DNA from: Nonomuraea basaltis
GTDB lineage: Bacteria; Actinomycetota; Actinomycetes; Streptosporangiales; Streptosporangiaceae
Length of the DNA stretch: 64,000 bases
Direction of reading: 5' to 3'
Assembly (NCBI RefSeq): GCF_005893125.1
Contig: NZ_VCJS01000006.1
Location: 62,001 to 126,000 of the forward strand
The stretch's first letter is position 1, and each line of letters starts with the position of its first letter. A program made the translations under genes and the position numbers. This document shows positions 7,590 to 16,384 of the stretch, piece by piece. Under the pieces are notes generated by a model. It was given only the letters and a program-made list of their open reading frames with translations, had not been told where the DNA came from and did not search any database.

Positions 7590-8589
7590 ACCGGCGATTG
7601 TGCCAGCGGCAGGCGGGCCGTCAGCGACCACTCCTCCGGTACGGCCTGCGTGACCAGCTCGCCGCCCTGCGCCTGGACGAGCGCGGCCAGCCCGGGCAGG
7701 CCGGAGCCGCCACTCCGGCTGCCACGCGTTCGGCTCACGCCGTCGTTGGTCATCGTGATCTCGAGGAATCCGGATCGGGCGCTGACGCTGAGAACGACCC
7801 GGCCGGCCTGGGGAGCGTGCCGCCGGATGTTGGTCAGTCCTTCGACGACGATCCGGTAGGCCAGGGCCGCGGTCTCCGCCGGAACCGTCACGGCGGGGTC
7901 CATGTGGAGGCGGACCTGCGCGGGACCGGCGGCGGAGAAGCGTTCGGCGGCCTCGCGGATGCCGCTCAGGTCGCCGGCGGCGGTGAGGGGCCGATCGTGG
8001 TGCAGCATGTCCAGGGTGCGATCCAGCATCGACATGGCCCGCTGGCCCGCTGGCCCGCGGCATCGACACGTTCGAGCGCCTGCCGAGGATCGCCCGCGAC
8101 CATGCCCGCCTGGGCGTGCGCCAGCATCTCGCTGATGTCATGCGCGACGAAGTCGTGCAGGTCCCTGGCCAGTTGAAGCCGCAAGGCGGTGCGAGCGTCG
8201 GCCACCGCGCGGTCCTGCCGTACGTCGAGAAAACGCAGGTAACCGCCGACAACGGCGGCCAGCAACGCGCCCAGCCCCCAGAACGTGCACACGCCCAGCC
8301 CTTCCAGGGGCGAAGCGGGGGTGAAGACGCGCAGCAGCCAGGTGGCCGCGGCCAGGCCCGCCGCCAGTGCGGCCGGCGCGGCCTGCCGTGTCGGCGCGTA
8401 CCGGAGGACCAGGCCGGCCAACACCATGAGCGCCACGCTCTCGGCCATCCCCAGCGCGTCGGCGCCCAGCGCGGGCTGCGTCGCGCCGATGAGATGGGCC
8501 AGCGTGACGGCCAGGGACACGGCCGCGGCCACCAGCGCCGCGACCTCTGCGGCTGCTGTCCCCGAGATACCAGTAGCGAGGTGCAACAC
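7529..8589 (-). pseudogene. Frameshifted histidine kinase (HisKA_3 type) of the response regulator pair
   Basis: The reading frame from GTG 8589 encodes about five hydrophobic segments, then the dimerisation box RLQLARDLHDFVAHDISEML with the phospho-His, and then goes out of frame near 8058. The second frame, down to 7529, carries the ATPase parts: EGLTNIRRHAP (N box), TNDGVS and GGSGLPGLAALVQAQGG (G box). Between them lies GGGCCAGC twice in tandem plus a third partial copy (plus-strand 8036-8058). Removing one 8-base copy restores AAGQRAMSMLDRTLDML across the joint. So a single 8-bp duplication, or a sequence error, breaks an otherwise normal DesK/NarX-like kinase of about 350 residues. Confidence 0.82.
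8036..8058. repeat. 8-bp tandem duplication at the kinase frameshift
   Basis: GGCCCGCT at 8036-8043, GGCCCGCT at 8044-8051 and GGCCCGC at 8052-8058. The unit length is not a multiple of three, so copy number sets the reading frame of the kinase. Slipped-strand mispairing is the natural way to gain or lose a unit. Confidence 0.85.
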
Positions 8590-8592
8590 CGG

Positions 8593-9063
8593 CTACCTGC
8601 CGGACCGGCTGCGCAAGTGTCTCAGCAATTGCGCATATATGGCCTTGCGGATGCGCTCCCTCAGTCGATCGATCCTGAGGCGCTGCGGACGCTTGGCATG
8701 GACGCGATTCTTGACGACTGCAGGCTTGTGCGCCGTGGCGTGCCGCACGCGCTTCTTCTCGCGCGCGGCAGGCCGCTTCAGCTGCTGAGCGGGCGTGGGC
8801 TTCGGCGTGGCGACCGGCGTTTGTGCAACCGAGCTTGGAGCAGGCGAGGAAGAAGCATCCTGCGACGGTGGATGAGTTCGCTTCGCCGCAGGAGACTGAG
8901 CGACAGAGCGGTCTGCTCGTACGGCCTGGCCAGCGGAAAAGCCGAGACCGGCGCTGGACCCCACGGCGACGGCGAAGGCAATCGCCATGCAGGCCGGACC
9001 ACGGGCTCTCCTGGGGTCGGATGGTGCACTACGGATGAACGCGGACGGTGGACGGTCACACAT
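8593..9063 (-). CDS. Hypothetical basic protein, possibly membrane-anchored
   Basis: 156 residues, not recognised. After about 23 polar residues there is a hydrophobic stretch MAIAFAVAVGSSAGLGFSAG (about 26-45) that could be a signal anchor. A Pro/Ala/Ser/Thr-rich linker follows, and the last 70 residues are strongly basic (KKRVRHATAHK, LRIDRLRERIRKAIYAQLL), possibly a helix binding nucleic acid, cell wall polymer or acidic lipid. The stop codon lies three bases before the kinase start, so it would be the first gene of the two-component operon. Codon usage is somewhat less GC-biased than in neighbours. It might be a real short gene or a chance frame; moderate confidence only. Confidence 0.45.
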   Translation of the reverse strand: MCDRPPSAFIRSAPSDPRRARGPACMAIAFAVAVGSSAGLGFSAGQAVRADRSVAQSPAAKRTHPPSQDASSSPAPSSVAQTPVATPKPTPAQQLKRPAAREKKRVRHATAHKPAVVKNRVHAKRPQRLRIDRLRERIRKAIYAQLLRHLRSRSGR

Positions 9064-9435
9064 CTTCGGCCCCCCGAGATCATGAACTCATCGCGAGTTG
9101 ACGATCACCTAGTGCCGATCGTTCCCGCATCTCGACTTGCGTCCCAACATGGCCGCAACCACATCCATCCATTGGGCTCTGCGTGACGTTCTGTGTGAAA
9201 ACCGGCGGAGACGATGACGAGCACCGGCGGACGTTCCCGCACCGTCAGCGCAGCTTGCAGAACCAGGCCCTTGATCGTGTCAGTACCGATCTTGCTGCCT
9301 TCGGACCCGGAGGCCAAGCACCTTCACCAGGCGGCGCGTGGCGACATGCCCTCGCGCGGGAGGGCATGACTTGATCCTAATCGGCCACGACGCCGCCGAC
9401 CATCACCGCACGCCCGGTCCTCACAACGCCCACCG
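9064..9435. other. Non-coding stretch containing one strong hairpin
   Basis: 372 bases with no supported gene on either strand; short frames of 60-70 codons exist but match nothing I recognise. It contains the perfect hairpin at 9345-9368 and leads into a truncated P-loop gene, so it is probably part of the decayed zone. Confidence 0.5.
9345..9368. terminator. Perfect 9-bp hairpin
   Basis: CATGCCCTC, loop GCGCGG, GAGGGCATG. It is terminator-like without a U-tract and lies in a gene-free stretch; which transcript it would end is unclear. Confidence 0.4.
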
Positions 9436-9627
9436 GTGCCGCCCGGCGTGCGGCTCACGTGGGGCTGGTCCCTGGGGTGTGGCAGGCTGCTGCCGGTTGT
9501 GGGCAGCAGTCCCGGTGTGGGGAAATCGACCCTGTGCGGTGCGTTGGCTCGCTGGATCGGCGGCACAGGGACCATGGTCGATCACTTCGAGGAGGCGGAA
9601 GCCGTGGAGCGCCGGTGTAGAAGGTGA
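9436..9627 (+). pseudogene. N-terminal stub of a P-loop NTPase/kinase
   Basis: The frame encodes LLPVVGSSPGVGKSTLCGAL, a textbook Walker A site at about residues 18-34, followed by ARWI and VDHFEEAEAVERR, the kind of second strand seen in small-molecule or nucleoside kinases that carry out phosphoryl transfer. It then stops after 63 codons, with no Walker B, no lid and no base-binding motif, and abuts the 3' end of the convergent MFS gene. A functional P-loop kinase needs at least 150 residues, so this is a truncated relic. Specific kinase family not identifiable. Confidence 0.6.
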
Positions 9628-9628
9628 C

Positions 9629-10843
9629 TCACGACCGCTGGTCACGGATGGCGCGAATCATGACGGGCAACGCGACCAGCAGGGCGATCCCTCTCAGCAC
9701 ACCCGCGACGAGGTACGGAGCGCGCAACCCGAACGCGTGCGCCACCACCCCGCCGGCCAGCGCCCCGAGCGGGATCAGCCCCCATCCGAGCATCTTGTAC
9801 ACGCTGTTCACCCGGCCGAGCATCCCGGACGGCACGATCTCCTGCCGGAGGCTGACGGTCACGAGGTTCCAGAGCGTTGTGACGAAGCCGTTGACGGCCA
9901 GCAGGGCCCCGAGCACGATCGCGTTCGGACTCAGCCCGATCCCGGCGAAGACGACCACGTTCGTGGCGAGCGCGGTGAGGAGTGCGGGAAAGGCACCGAT
10001 CCTCTTGACGACGCGCGCGTTGACCAGAGCGCCGAGCAGGCTGCCGGCCGCGGCGCCCGCGAGCAGCACACCGTAAACAAGCGCGCTGAGATCCAGGGTC
10101 TGGGTCGCCAGCAGGACGAGCGTCGCGTTGGCGAGTTGGAAGCAGAAGGTGTTGACACCGAGCAGAACCGCGAGGGTACGCAGCAGCCGGTGCCCGGCCA
10201 GCCAGCGCAGGCCGTCCGCGATCGCCGTGCGCATGGGTGGCGGCTCCGTCTTGTGGCGACCACGCCGGGGCAGTGTCGCCAGCAGCGCGGCGGCCAGGGC
10301 GAACGAGCCTGCGGCCATCCCGTACGGCAGCGCCACGGCGACCGCGAAGAGCAGGCTGCCGATCGGCGGACCCACGAACTGCCGGCCGATCGTGGTGATC
10401 GTCTGCTGATGGCCGTTCACTCGATGCAGCAGCGGCTTCCCGACGATGTCCGGCAAGATCGCCTGTGCCGCGTTGCCGGAAACGACCGCGCACGCCCCCA
10501 GCCCGAAGGCCACGATCGCGAGCGTCAGGATGCCGGCCTGGCCGAACGCGGCAAGAATCGCGATGACGCCGACCATCACGGCCTGGATGGCCTGCGAGCG
10601 CCACATGAGGGCGAAGCGGTCGTGCCGGTCGACGAGCGCCCCCACCGGCAAGGACAGCAGCAGCCAGGGAAGATACGTCGCCGCGGACACGACGGAAACG
10701 AGCCGGGGGTCGCGCGTGATCGTGACGGCCAGCAGCGGAACAACCGCCGCGAACGCCCCGTCACCCACGGTGGTGAAACCCGTCGCCCACCAGAACCGCC
10801 AGTAGACCGGCGACAAGCGTGGCTCAGCATTGGTTTGCGCCAT
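9629..10843 (-). CDS. MFS transporter (MFS_3 / enterobactin-exporter-like)
   Basis: 404 residues from ATG 10843, with about 12 membrane segments. SPVYWRFWWATGFTTVGDGAF opens helix 1 in the style of MFS_3 exporters, VGALVDRHDRFALM (about residues 60-73) is motif A with the DRxxRR-like turn, and QFVGPPIGSLLFA marks helix 5. An in-frame GTG or ATG 12 codons upstream is possible but adds only a charged tail. It is divergent from an ArsR-type regulator gene with an N-terminal DUF5937-like region; such regulator-exporter pairs are frequent in actinomycetes. Because that regulator is broken, expression of this exporter may now be unregulated. Substrate unknown. Confidence 0.88.
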   Translation of the reverse strand: MAQTNAEPRLSPVYWRFWWATGFTTVGDGAFAAVVPLLAVTITRDPRLVSVVSAATYLPWLLLSLPVGALVDRHDRFALMWRSQAIQAVMVGVIAILAAFGQAGILTLAIVAFGLGACAVVSGNAAQAILPDIVGKPLLHRVNGHQQTITTIGRQFVGPPIGSLLFAVAVALPYGMAAGSFALAAALLATLPRRGRHKTEPPPMRTAIADGLRWLAGHRLLRTLAVLLGVNTFCFQLANATLVLLATQTLDLSALVYGVLLAGAAAGSLLGALVNARVVKRIGAFPALLTALATNVVVFAGIGLSPNAIVLGALLAVNGFVTTLWNLVTVSLRQEIVPSGMLGRVNSVYKMLGWGLIPLGALAGGVVAHAFGLRAPYLVAGVLRGIALLVALPVMIRAIRDQRS

Positions 10844-10907
10844 GTCGGGATCTTCACGGGCCGGGCGCCGCCACGACATGTTTTAGGCCGGCGCTACATA
10901 ATCGACC

Positions 10908-11463
10908 ATGGCCTTGACGATCCAGCTCGGCGTGGCGGAGCTGGCGGCGACGCGGTTCGCGATCTCGCCGCGAGAAGTTGTTCGCCGGCCTGCACCCGGA
11001 TCTGCGCTGGCGCGATGGCCGGCTGATGCTGGGGGGAGCGCGCTGGCGGACCGAGCGCGTCGTGGATCGCGGTCCGGGCGGGCTGGTCCTCATGTCGGTC
11101 GCTCTCGGGTCGCCGTACGTGCTGATCAAGAAGAGGACGTCCACGCAGACCACGGTGCGCTATCCGGCACGGGGCGTCGGCGCGTTGTGGAGCGCGGGGA
11201 CGCGGGCACCCTCGAACAGCGCGGTCCGGCTGCTCGGCCGGACTCGGGCCGAACTGCTGGAGGCGCTGCGCTCCCCCGCGACGACGACGGATCTGGCTCG
11301 CGCGCTCGGTGTCACGCCCAGTGCGGTGTCGCAGCACCTCGGCGTGCTCCGCGAGAGCGGGCTCATCGCGCGGGAGCGATGCGGGCGCAACGTCCTGTAC
11401 ATGACGACTGATCTCGGGGCGTCCTTGTGCGGGACACCTCCGGCATGTGGGGTGACGGGATGA
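10908..11463 (+). pseudogene. ArsR-type regulator (DUF5937 + winged helix) with internal deletion
   Basis: From ATG 10908 the frame encodes MALTIQLGVAELAATRFAIS, the standard N terminus of DUF5937-ArsR regulators, but goes wrong after about 22 codons. The remaining protein continues in another frame from about 10975: KLFAGLHPDLRWRDGRLML, later YPARGVGALW, then the winged-helix part TTTDLARALGVTPSAVSQHL with recognition helix and GRNVLYMTTDLGASL. About 100-150 residues normally between these parts are missing and the two ends join out of frame near 10972-10976. An internal start (TTG 10978) could still yield the DNA-binding half. The neighbour is its probable target exporter. Confidence 0.75.
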
Positions 11464-11548
11464 TTTCCGCCGTCTCATCAGGGTGGACTTGGTGCCGTCC
11501 ATCGTGTGTCGGCGGTGGGCGGGCTCCCGGTGACGTGCGGAGGGGTGT

Positions 11549-12211
11549 TCAGGGGGCGCCTTGACCGCGAATCATCCGCATCCGGCGGCCGTAGCGATGG
11601 CGGCCGATGAACCGCCAGCTCAAGCGGGTGGAAAGGGGGAGTTCGCCGATGAGGTGGGCGCGTTCGTCCGCGGTGGCCTCCTCGAGCAGGGCGCCGAGAA
11701 GGTCTGGCGCTCTGCCTTCGCTGGGCAAGGTGATGAACGTGTCGCGGATCTCCTCCCATTCCGCGACGGTGATGTGCTCCTCGAGCAAGGGCAGGACGTG
11801 GGTCTCCTCCTCGTGGAGGTGGTCGAGCAGAGCGGCGCGATGACCGACGAGAGCCAGCGCGATCTCGTCTCGGACCTGTGCCGCCGCCGTCTGCTCCCAC
11901 TCGGGCAACAGGTCGCCGATCCTCTCCAAGCCGACCGCGAGCTGTTCGTGCTGTGCTTCCATGCGCAGGACCAGGTCGGCCTCCAGGTCCACCCGCCCCA
12001 GCAGCTTGGGCCAGAGGAGGTCGTCCTCTGCCGCATGATGGTGGCGCAGTACCAGCGCGTAGGCGCGAAAGTGCGCGGCGAGGACGCGTGCGCGGGGGAT
12101 GTCTCGTGGGCCCGCCGCGGTGACGGCTTCGGCCAGCGTCCGGGACTCCCTGCGGAACACTCTGTGGACGATGCTCATGTCGTGGGCGTTCGGCGGTGCC
12201 TGGTCTGTCAT
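11549..12211 (-). CDS. Hemerythrin HHE-domain protein
   Basis: 220 residues. The diiron ligand pattern is clear: HRVFRRESRTL near residue 15-25, HHHAAEDDLLWP (about 55-66), MEAQHEQL (about 83-90) and HLHEEETHVLPLLEEH (about 130-145). The C-terminal 60 residues form a further helical tail ending in RRMRMIRGQGAP. Bacterial HHE proteins bind oxygen, nitric oxide or iron, or sense redox state, in the cytoplasm. ATG 12211 is chosen over an upstream in-frame codon because GGGAGGAG precedes it and the family begins just before the first His-containing helix. It is divergent from the SARP regulator gene with a 224-base shared upstream region. Function beyond metal binding is not shown. Confidence 0.88.
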   Translation of the reverse strand: MTDQAPPNAHDMSIVHRVFRRESRTLAEAVTAAGPRDIPRARVLAAHFRAYALVLRHHHAAEDDLLWPKLLGRVDLEADLVLRMEAQHEQLAVGLERIGDLLPEWEQTAAAQVRDEIALALVGHRAALLDHLHEEETHVLPLLEEHITVAEWEEIRDTFITLPSEGRAPDLLGALLEEATADERAHLIGELPLSTRLSWRFIGRHRYGRRMRMIRGQGAP

Positions 12212-12435
12212 GACCGTCGTGTCTCCTCCCGGGGCCGGCGTTCGGCAACCGTCCTCACTGCTAACTCTCTCCTGATCGCTTGGATTCGCCTTGAGGAACA
12301 CTTGGGAGATGGATCCGGGAGACCTACGATGTTCTGCGTGCTCATCTTTGTCCCGGAACGGGCGTTTACCGGTGCGTTGTGCGACCGCTCTACGGCCGCT
12401 AGCCGGTCTTCTGTACGTCCGGCCGGACTCGTTCG

Positions 12436-15400
12436 GTGACGATCCGGATTCGAGTGCTTGGCACGTTCCACGCTGATGTGAAGGGAACGCCCGTCCAGCT
12501 CGGCGGGCCGCTCCAGCGTGCGGTCCTGGTGCGACTCGTGCTCGCCAGAGGCGATGTCGTGTCCGTGGACCGGCTGATCGAGGATTTGTGGCGGGACGAG
12601 CCTCCGCCCCAGGCCACGGCGGCGCTCCAGTCGTACGTGTCGCACCTGCGGCGTGCCATAGAGCCGGACCGGCCGCCGCGTGCTCTGGCTCGGGTGCTGG
12701 TCAGCGCCGCCCCGGGGTACGCCGTGCGGCTGGACGACGACGCGGTGGACGCATGGCGGTTCGAACGGCTCGTCCGCGCGGCGCGGGAGCGGGCTCACCA
12801 CGAGCCGGCTCGCGCGCGCTCTCTTCTCTCGGACGCGCTGGGTCTGTGGCGCGGAGGAGCGTTCGCGGAGGTGGCGGACGAGGAGTGGGCCGTCCCCGAA
12901 GTGGCGCGGCTGGAGGAGCTCAGGCTCAGCGCTCGTGAGCTGTTCGTGACGATGATGCTCCGGTCCGCACCCGCCGCCGACGCCGTTCCGGCGGCTGAAG
13001 TCCTCACCCGTCAGCAACCGCTGCGCGAAGAGGGCTGGCGGCTGCTCGCGCTGGCCTTGTGGGGCAGCGACCGCCAGGCCGACGCGCTGAATGCGCTGCG
13101 CCGCGCCCGCCGCACGCTGGCCGACGAGGTCGGCATCGATCCCGGACCCGCGCTGGTGGAATTGGAGGAGGCCGTTCTCGGCCAGCGCATGGGGGTGCTT
13201 CATGCCTCCGTCGCGCGGCAGTCCGCGAGTGTGGCCTCACCGGTTTCGCCGGGCGCCCCCGCCGCGGACGCCGCGCGGCACACCGCAGGCGCCAGGCCGC
13301 TGTTCGTGGGGCGGGTGGGCGAGCTGGCCGCGCTCACGGAGGCGGCACGCGACGTGCTCACCGGGACGCGCAGGATCGCGCTCCTGGCAGGCGAGCCGGG
13401 GGCGGGAAAGTCCGCACTGCTGGACCGCCTGCAAGACGAACTGGATCCCGCGCACTGGCTGGTGAGCGTGGGACGCTGCCCGGAGACGGAAGGCGCGCCC
13501 CCGGCATGGGCCTGGCTCGAGGTCCTGCGTCCGCTGGCGGCTCACTTTCCCCCAGGTGAGCACGAGAGCACGCTGTCCCCTCTTCTGGGCGAGGCGCCGC
13601 TGATCGAGGATGACGCCTCGGCCGGGCGCTTCCGGCTCCATCGTGCGGTGTGCGCCTGGTTGCGCACGATCGTCCAGGGCGGATCGGGTCGTGCGCTGGC
13701 AATCGTGCTGGATGATCTCCACAGGGCCGACGAGGAGACCCTCGCCCTGCTCGGAGCGGTTGTCCAGCAGCTGGCCGACGCTCGCATCCTGCTGATCGCC
13801 GCCTACCGCCACTCGGACATCACGGAAGCGCAGGAGGACGTCCTCGCCGCGGTCGCCCGGCACTCTCCGATGCGGCTGCAACTCGACGGCCTGCCCGCAG
13901 GCGACGTCGAGAGGCTCGTGACGTCCATCTGCGACCGGCCCGTGGATACCCGGACGCTCGCGTCGCTGGCCGAGCGCACCGGCGGCAATCCGTTCTACGT
14001 CTGGGAGACCGCGCGCCTGCTGGCCAGCGAGGGAACGCTGTCAACGGTGCCCCAAGGCGTGCGCGACGTGCTGCGTCGCCGCCTGGCTCGGCTTCCGGCG
14101 GCAGCGGTGAGCGTGCTGCGCCTGGCCGCGGTGGTCGGCCGGGAAGCGGACGTCGAGGCCCTGGTCAACGCCGCGGACAGCGACGAGGACGGGGTCCTCG
14201 ACGCGCTGGAGGCCGGAGTGTTCTCCGGCCTGCTGACGGAGCCGTCACCGGGGCGGGTCAGGTTCGTGCACGCCATCGTGCGCGACACGCTCTACCAGGA
14301 TCTTTCCCAGGTACGGCGGACGCGCATGCACGCGCGGGCCGCGGACGCGCTACGGGCGCTGCACCCGGACGAGCCGACCGCCCTCGCCTACCACTACGCG
14401 CGGGCGGCGACATCGACCACGGCACCGCCGGCCGTGCACTATTCGGTCCTGGCCGCGAAGCTCGCCACCCGGCGATACGCCCACGACACGGCCGTCGAAC
14501 AGCTGACCCAGGCACTGGACTGCTTCGAGCGGGTCACCGAGCCGGGCGACCGCGACGCTCGGCGCGTCGAGCTGCTCGGCATGCTCGTCAGGGCCCACGC
14601 CCGCGCCGGAGCCATCACCACGGCCCGCGCCACGCGGCAACGGGCCGTCCAGATCGCCGAGAAGTCCGGCAGGGACGAGCTGCTGGTGACCGCCTTCACG
14701 TCATGGATCGAGGCCACGCCCTGGCAGACCCGTCCCTATGGCGTGGTGGACACGCATGCCGTGGGCCTGCTCTCGCGGCTGCTCCGCCGTACCGACCTGG
14801 AGCCGGTGACGCGGTGCCGCCTCCTGGAAGTCTTCGTCTGCGAGCTCGACGGAGAAGGCGACCCTCGGAGCGCCACCGCGGCACGCGAGGCGGCCGAACT
14901 GGCACGTGATCTCAACGACCCGGCGATATCGGCGCTGAGCCTCACGCTCCTGATCAAGGAGGCCGACTACGACCGGGAGCCCGACCTCCGTTCGGCCCTC
15001 GCTAAGCAGCTGGCCGCGCTGGCCAGAGAGCACGAACTGATCGCCTTCGGGTGGTTCGCCGAGTTCACCGCCGCCACGGTGGCGGGCGTCCGTGGCGACA
15101 AGAAGGCGCTGCTGGCCCGGATGGAGCGCGGCATCAAGCTCGCGCGGACGTACCAGATGCGGGAGTGGCAGATCGTCATGATGTGCGCTCAGGCCATGCT
15201 CGCCCATGTCGCCGGACAACTCGACGAGGCCGAGAGACTGTACGGCGCCGTGAACGAGCAGATGCGGCGGGATGGATCGATCCAGGCGCAGACCGTCCAC
15301 GGGCTTGCGATGATCAGCATCCGGATCAGCGAGGGCCGGATCGATGAGTTCCAGCCGGTCCTGCGGAGAATGTACGAGTCCGCGGGCCCGATCCTCGCCG

Positions 15401-15786
15401 ACGCGCTGGCTGTTTCCCTGGCCGCCGCCGGACGGCTGGACGAGGCCAGGGCGGTGCGCGCCGATCTTCCGCCCCTGCGCCGGGACTTCTATCAGTCCGT
15501 GTTCGCCACGCTGCGCGCGATGGCCGTGGTCGCGCTGGGCGAGCGTGCCGAGGCCGAGGATCTCATGGAGATGCTTCTCCCGCTCCGCGACCTGTTGGCG
15601 GGAGGCGCGGCCCTGTCGGTGGTGATGCGCCCGGTGGCGCACTCGCTGGGCGAACTCGCCCTCCTTCTCGGCCGCGACGAGGAGGCGGCCGGGCACTTCG
15701 CCCATGCGGTCGAGGTCGCGCGTCGCTGGGAAGCGCCGCTGTGGGAACGCGAGGCACTCAGGCGCTGCCAAGATCTGCGCCACTGA
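12436..15786 (+). CDS. SARP-type regulator with BTAD, AAA and TPR domains
   Basis: 1116 residues, the layout of large AfsR/SARP-LAL regulators. N-terminal winged-helix DNA-binding domain (about 1-95: IRVLGTFHADVKG, DRLIEDLWRDEPPPQA), BTAD tetratricopeptide domain (about 100-245), then an AAA/NB-ARC-like ATPase beginning PLFVGRVGEL (about 292), Walker A GEPGAGKSA (about 318-326) and Walker B LAIVLDDLH (about 421-429). The rest is helical TPR-like repeat to the C terminus. Such proteins activate antibiotic or other secondary-metabolite genes and bind ATP in the cytoplasm. GTG 12436 starts directly at the first strand of the DNA-binding domain. No biosynthetic cluster lies in this window, so the target genes are unknown. 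Confidence 0.92.
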   Translation: MTIRIRVLGTFHADVKGTPVQLGGPLQRAVLVRLVLARGDVVSVDRLIEDLWRDEPPPQATAALQSYVSHLRRAIEPDRPPRALARVLVSAAPGYAVRLDDDAVDAWRFERLVRAARERAHHEPARARSLLSDALGLWRGGAFAEVADEEWAVPEVARLEELRLSARELFVTMMLRSAPAADAVPAAEVLTRQQPLREEGWRLLALALWGSDRQADALNALRRARRTLADEVGIDPGPALVELEEAVLGQRMGVLHASVARQSASVASPVSPGAPAADAARHTAGARPLFVGRVGELAALTEAARDVLTGTRRIALLAGEPGAGKSALLDRLQDELDPAHWLVSVGRCPETEGAPPAWAWLEVLRPLAAHFPPGEHESTLSPLLGEAPLIEDDASAGRFRLHRAVCAWLRTIVQGGSGRALAIVLDDLHRADEETLALLGAVVQQLADARILLIAAYRHSDITEAQEDVLAAVARHSPMRLQLDGLPAGDVERLVTSICDRPVDTRTLASLAERTGGNPFYVWETARLLASEGTLSTVPQGVRDVLRRRLARLPAAAVSVLRLAAVVGREADVEALVNAADSDEDGVLDALEAGVFSGLLTEPSPGRVRFVHAIVRDTLYQDLSQVRRTRMHARAADALRALHPDEPTALAYHYARAATSTTAPPAVHYSVLAAKLATRRYAHDTAVEQLTQALDCFERVTEPGDRDARRVELLGMLVRAHARAGAITTARATRQRAVQIAEKSGRDELLVTAFTSWIEATPWQTRPYGVVDTHAVGLLSRLLRRTDLEPVTRCRLLEVFVCELDGEGDPRSATAAREAAELARDLNDPAISALSLTLLIKEADYDREPDLRSALAKQLAALAREHELIAFGWFAEFTAATVAGVRGDKKALLARMERGIKLARTYQMREWQIVMMCAQAMLAHVAGQLDEAERLYGAVNEQMRRDGSIQAQTVHGLAMISIRISEGRIDEFQPVLRRMYESAGPILADALAVSLAAAGRLDEARAVRADLPPLRRDFYQSVFATLRAMAVVALGERAEAEDLMEMLLPLRDLLAGGAALSVVMRPVAHSLGELALLLGRDEEAAGHFAHAVEVARRWEAPLWEREALRRCQDLRH

Positions 15787-15802
15787 CGCACACACCTGGC
15801 CG

Positions 15803-15967
15803 GCGGCCGGCGTCGCCGGATTGCAGGCGGTCTCCACGGCCCGCCGGCTCGGCGCGATCGTCAAGGCGTACGACGTGCGGGCGGCGGCGGCCGAGGAGGT
15901 GGCCAGCGTCGGCGCGGAGTTCATCACGCTGGATCTGCCGACTCTGGATGGTGCGGGTGGCTACGCG
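15803..15967 (+). pseudogene. Fragment of NAD(P) transhydrogenase subunit alpha (PntA-like)
   Basis: The segment encodes AGVAGLQAVSTARRLGAIVK, AYDVRAAAAEEVASVGAEF and LDGAGGYA, which matches the NAD-binding Rossmann part of PntA/alanine-dehydrogenase-like proteins (GAGVAGLQAIATARRLGA, AYDVRPA..EQVxSLGAxF, GGYA). Only about 55 of the roughly 370-500 residues of a real subunit are present; the dinucleotide-binding Gly before it is partly lost and nothing follows. It sits between the SARP stop codon and the toxin gene, and looks like deletion debris. No pntB is seen. Confidence 0.65.
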
Positions 15968-15985
15968 CATGCGCCCCTGCCTGTG

Positions 15986-16384
15986 TCAGACCTTCTCGGC
16001 CACTACCCGCGGATGACCGGCGGTGAGCAAGCCAATGTCCTCGACATCGGAGGTAAGGATCGTCACCCGGCCTCGATGCTGGAGAGCGGTCGCGCACAGC
16101 ATGGCGTCGATGGCGTACTTGTGACCGTGCAACTCCGCGCTCCTCAGCAGAGCTGCGGCGGACTGAGCGAGAGCCTGGGTGACGGGCTCCACACGCAGGC
16201 GCGACAGCGTCCACTTCAGCGTGGCATCGTTGATCTTCGGGTGGATCGCCTCGACCAGTACCGCAGCGGAGGTGACAACAGGAGCGTCCGCGTCACGAGC
16301 CGCCGTCAGCCACTCGTGCATCTCCCGGTCCCGTTGCACGGCCTTCGCCAGGCCCTCGCTGTCCAGAACCAAGACACCACTCAC
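15986..16384 (-). CDS. PIN-domain toxin (VapC-like RNase)
   Basis: 132 residues. PIN-fold acidic residues are in the expected places: Asp8 in VLVLDSEG, Glu45 in LVEAIHP, Asp93 in AIDAMLCATA and Asp113 in TSDVEDI. VapC toxins cleave RNA, often tRNA, using metal bound by these residues. The GTG start overlaps the TGA of the upstream antitoxin gene as GTGA, so translation is coupled. All four acidic positions are intact, so activity is expected. RNA target unknown. Confidence 0.88.
   Translation of the reverse strand: MSGVLVLDSEGLAKAVQRDREMHEWLTAARDADAPVVTSAAVLVEAIHPKINDATLKWTLSRLRVEPVTQALAQSAAALLRSAELHGHKYAIDAMLCATALQHRGRVTILTSDVEDIGLLTAGHPRVVAEKV

Noticed and set aside
9105..9317. 70-codon minus-strand frame between the kinase locus and the MFS gene
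   Set aside because: No family, no good ribosome site and no codon-position bias that would distinguish it from chance.
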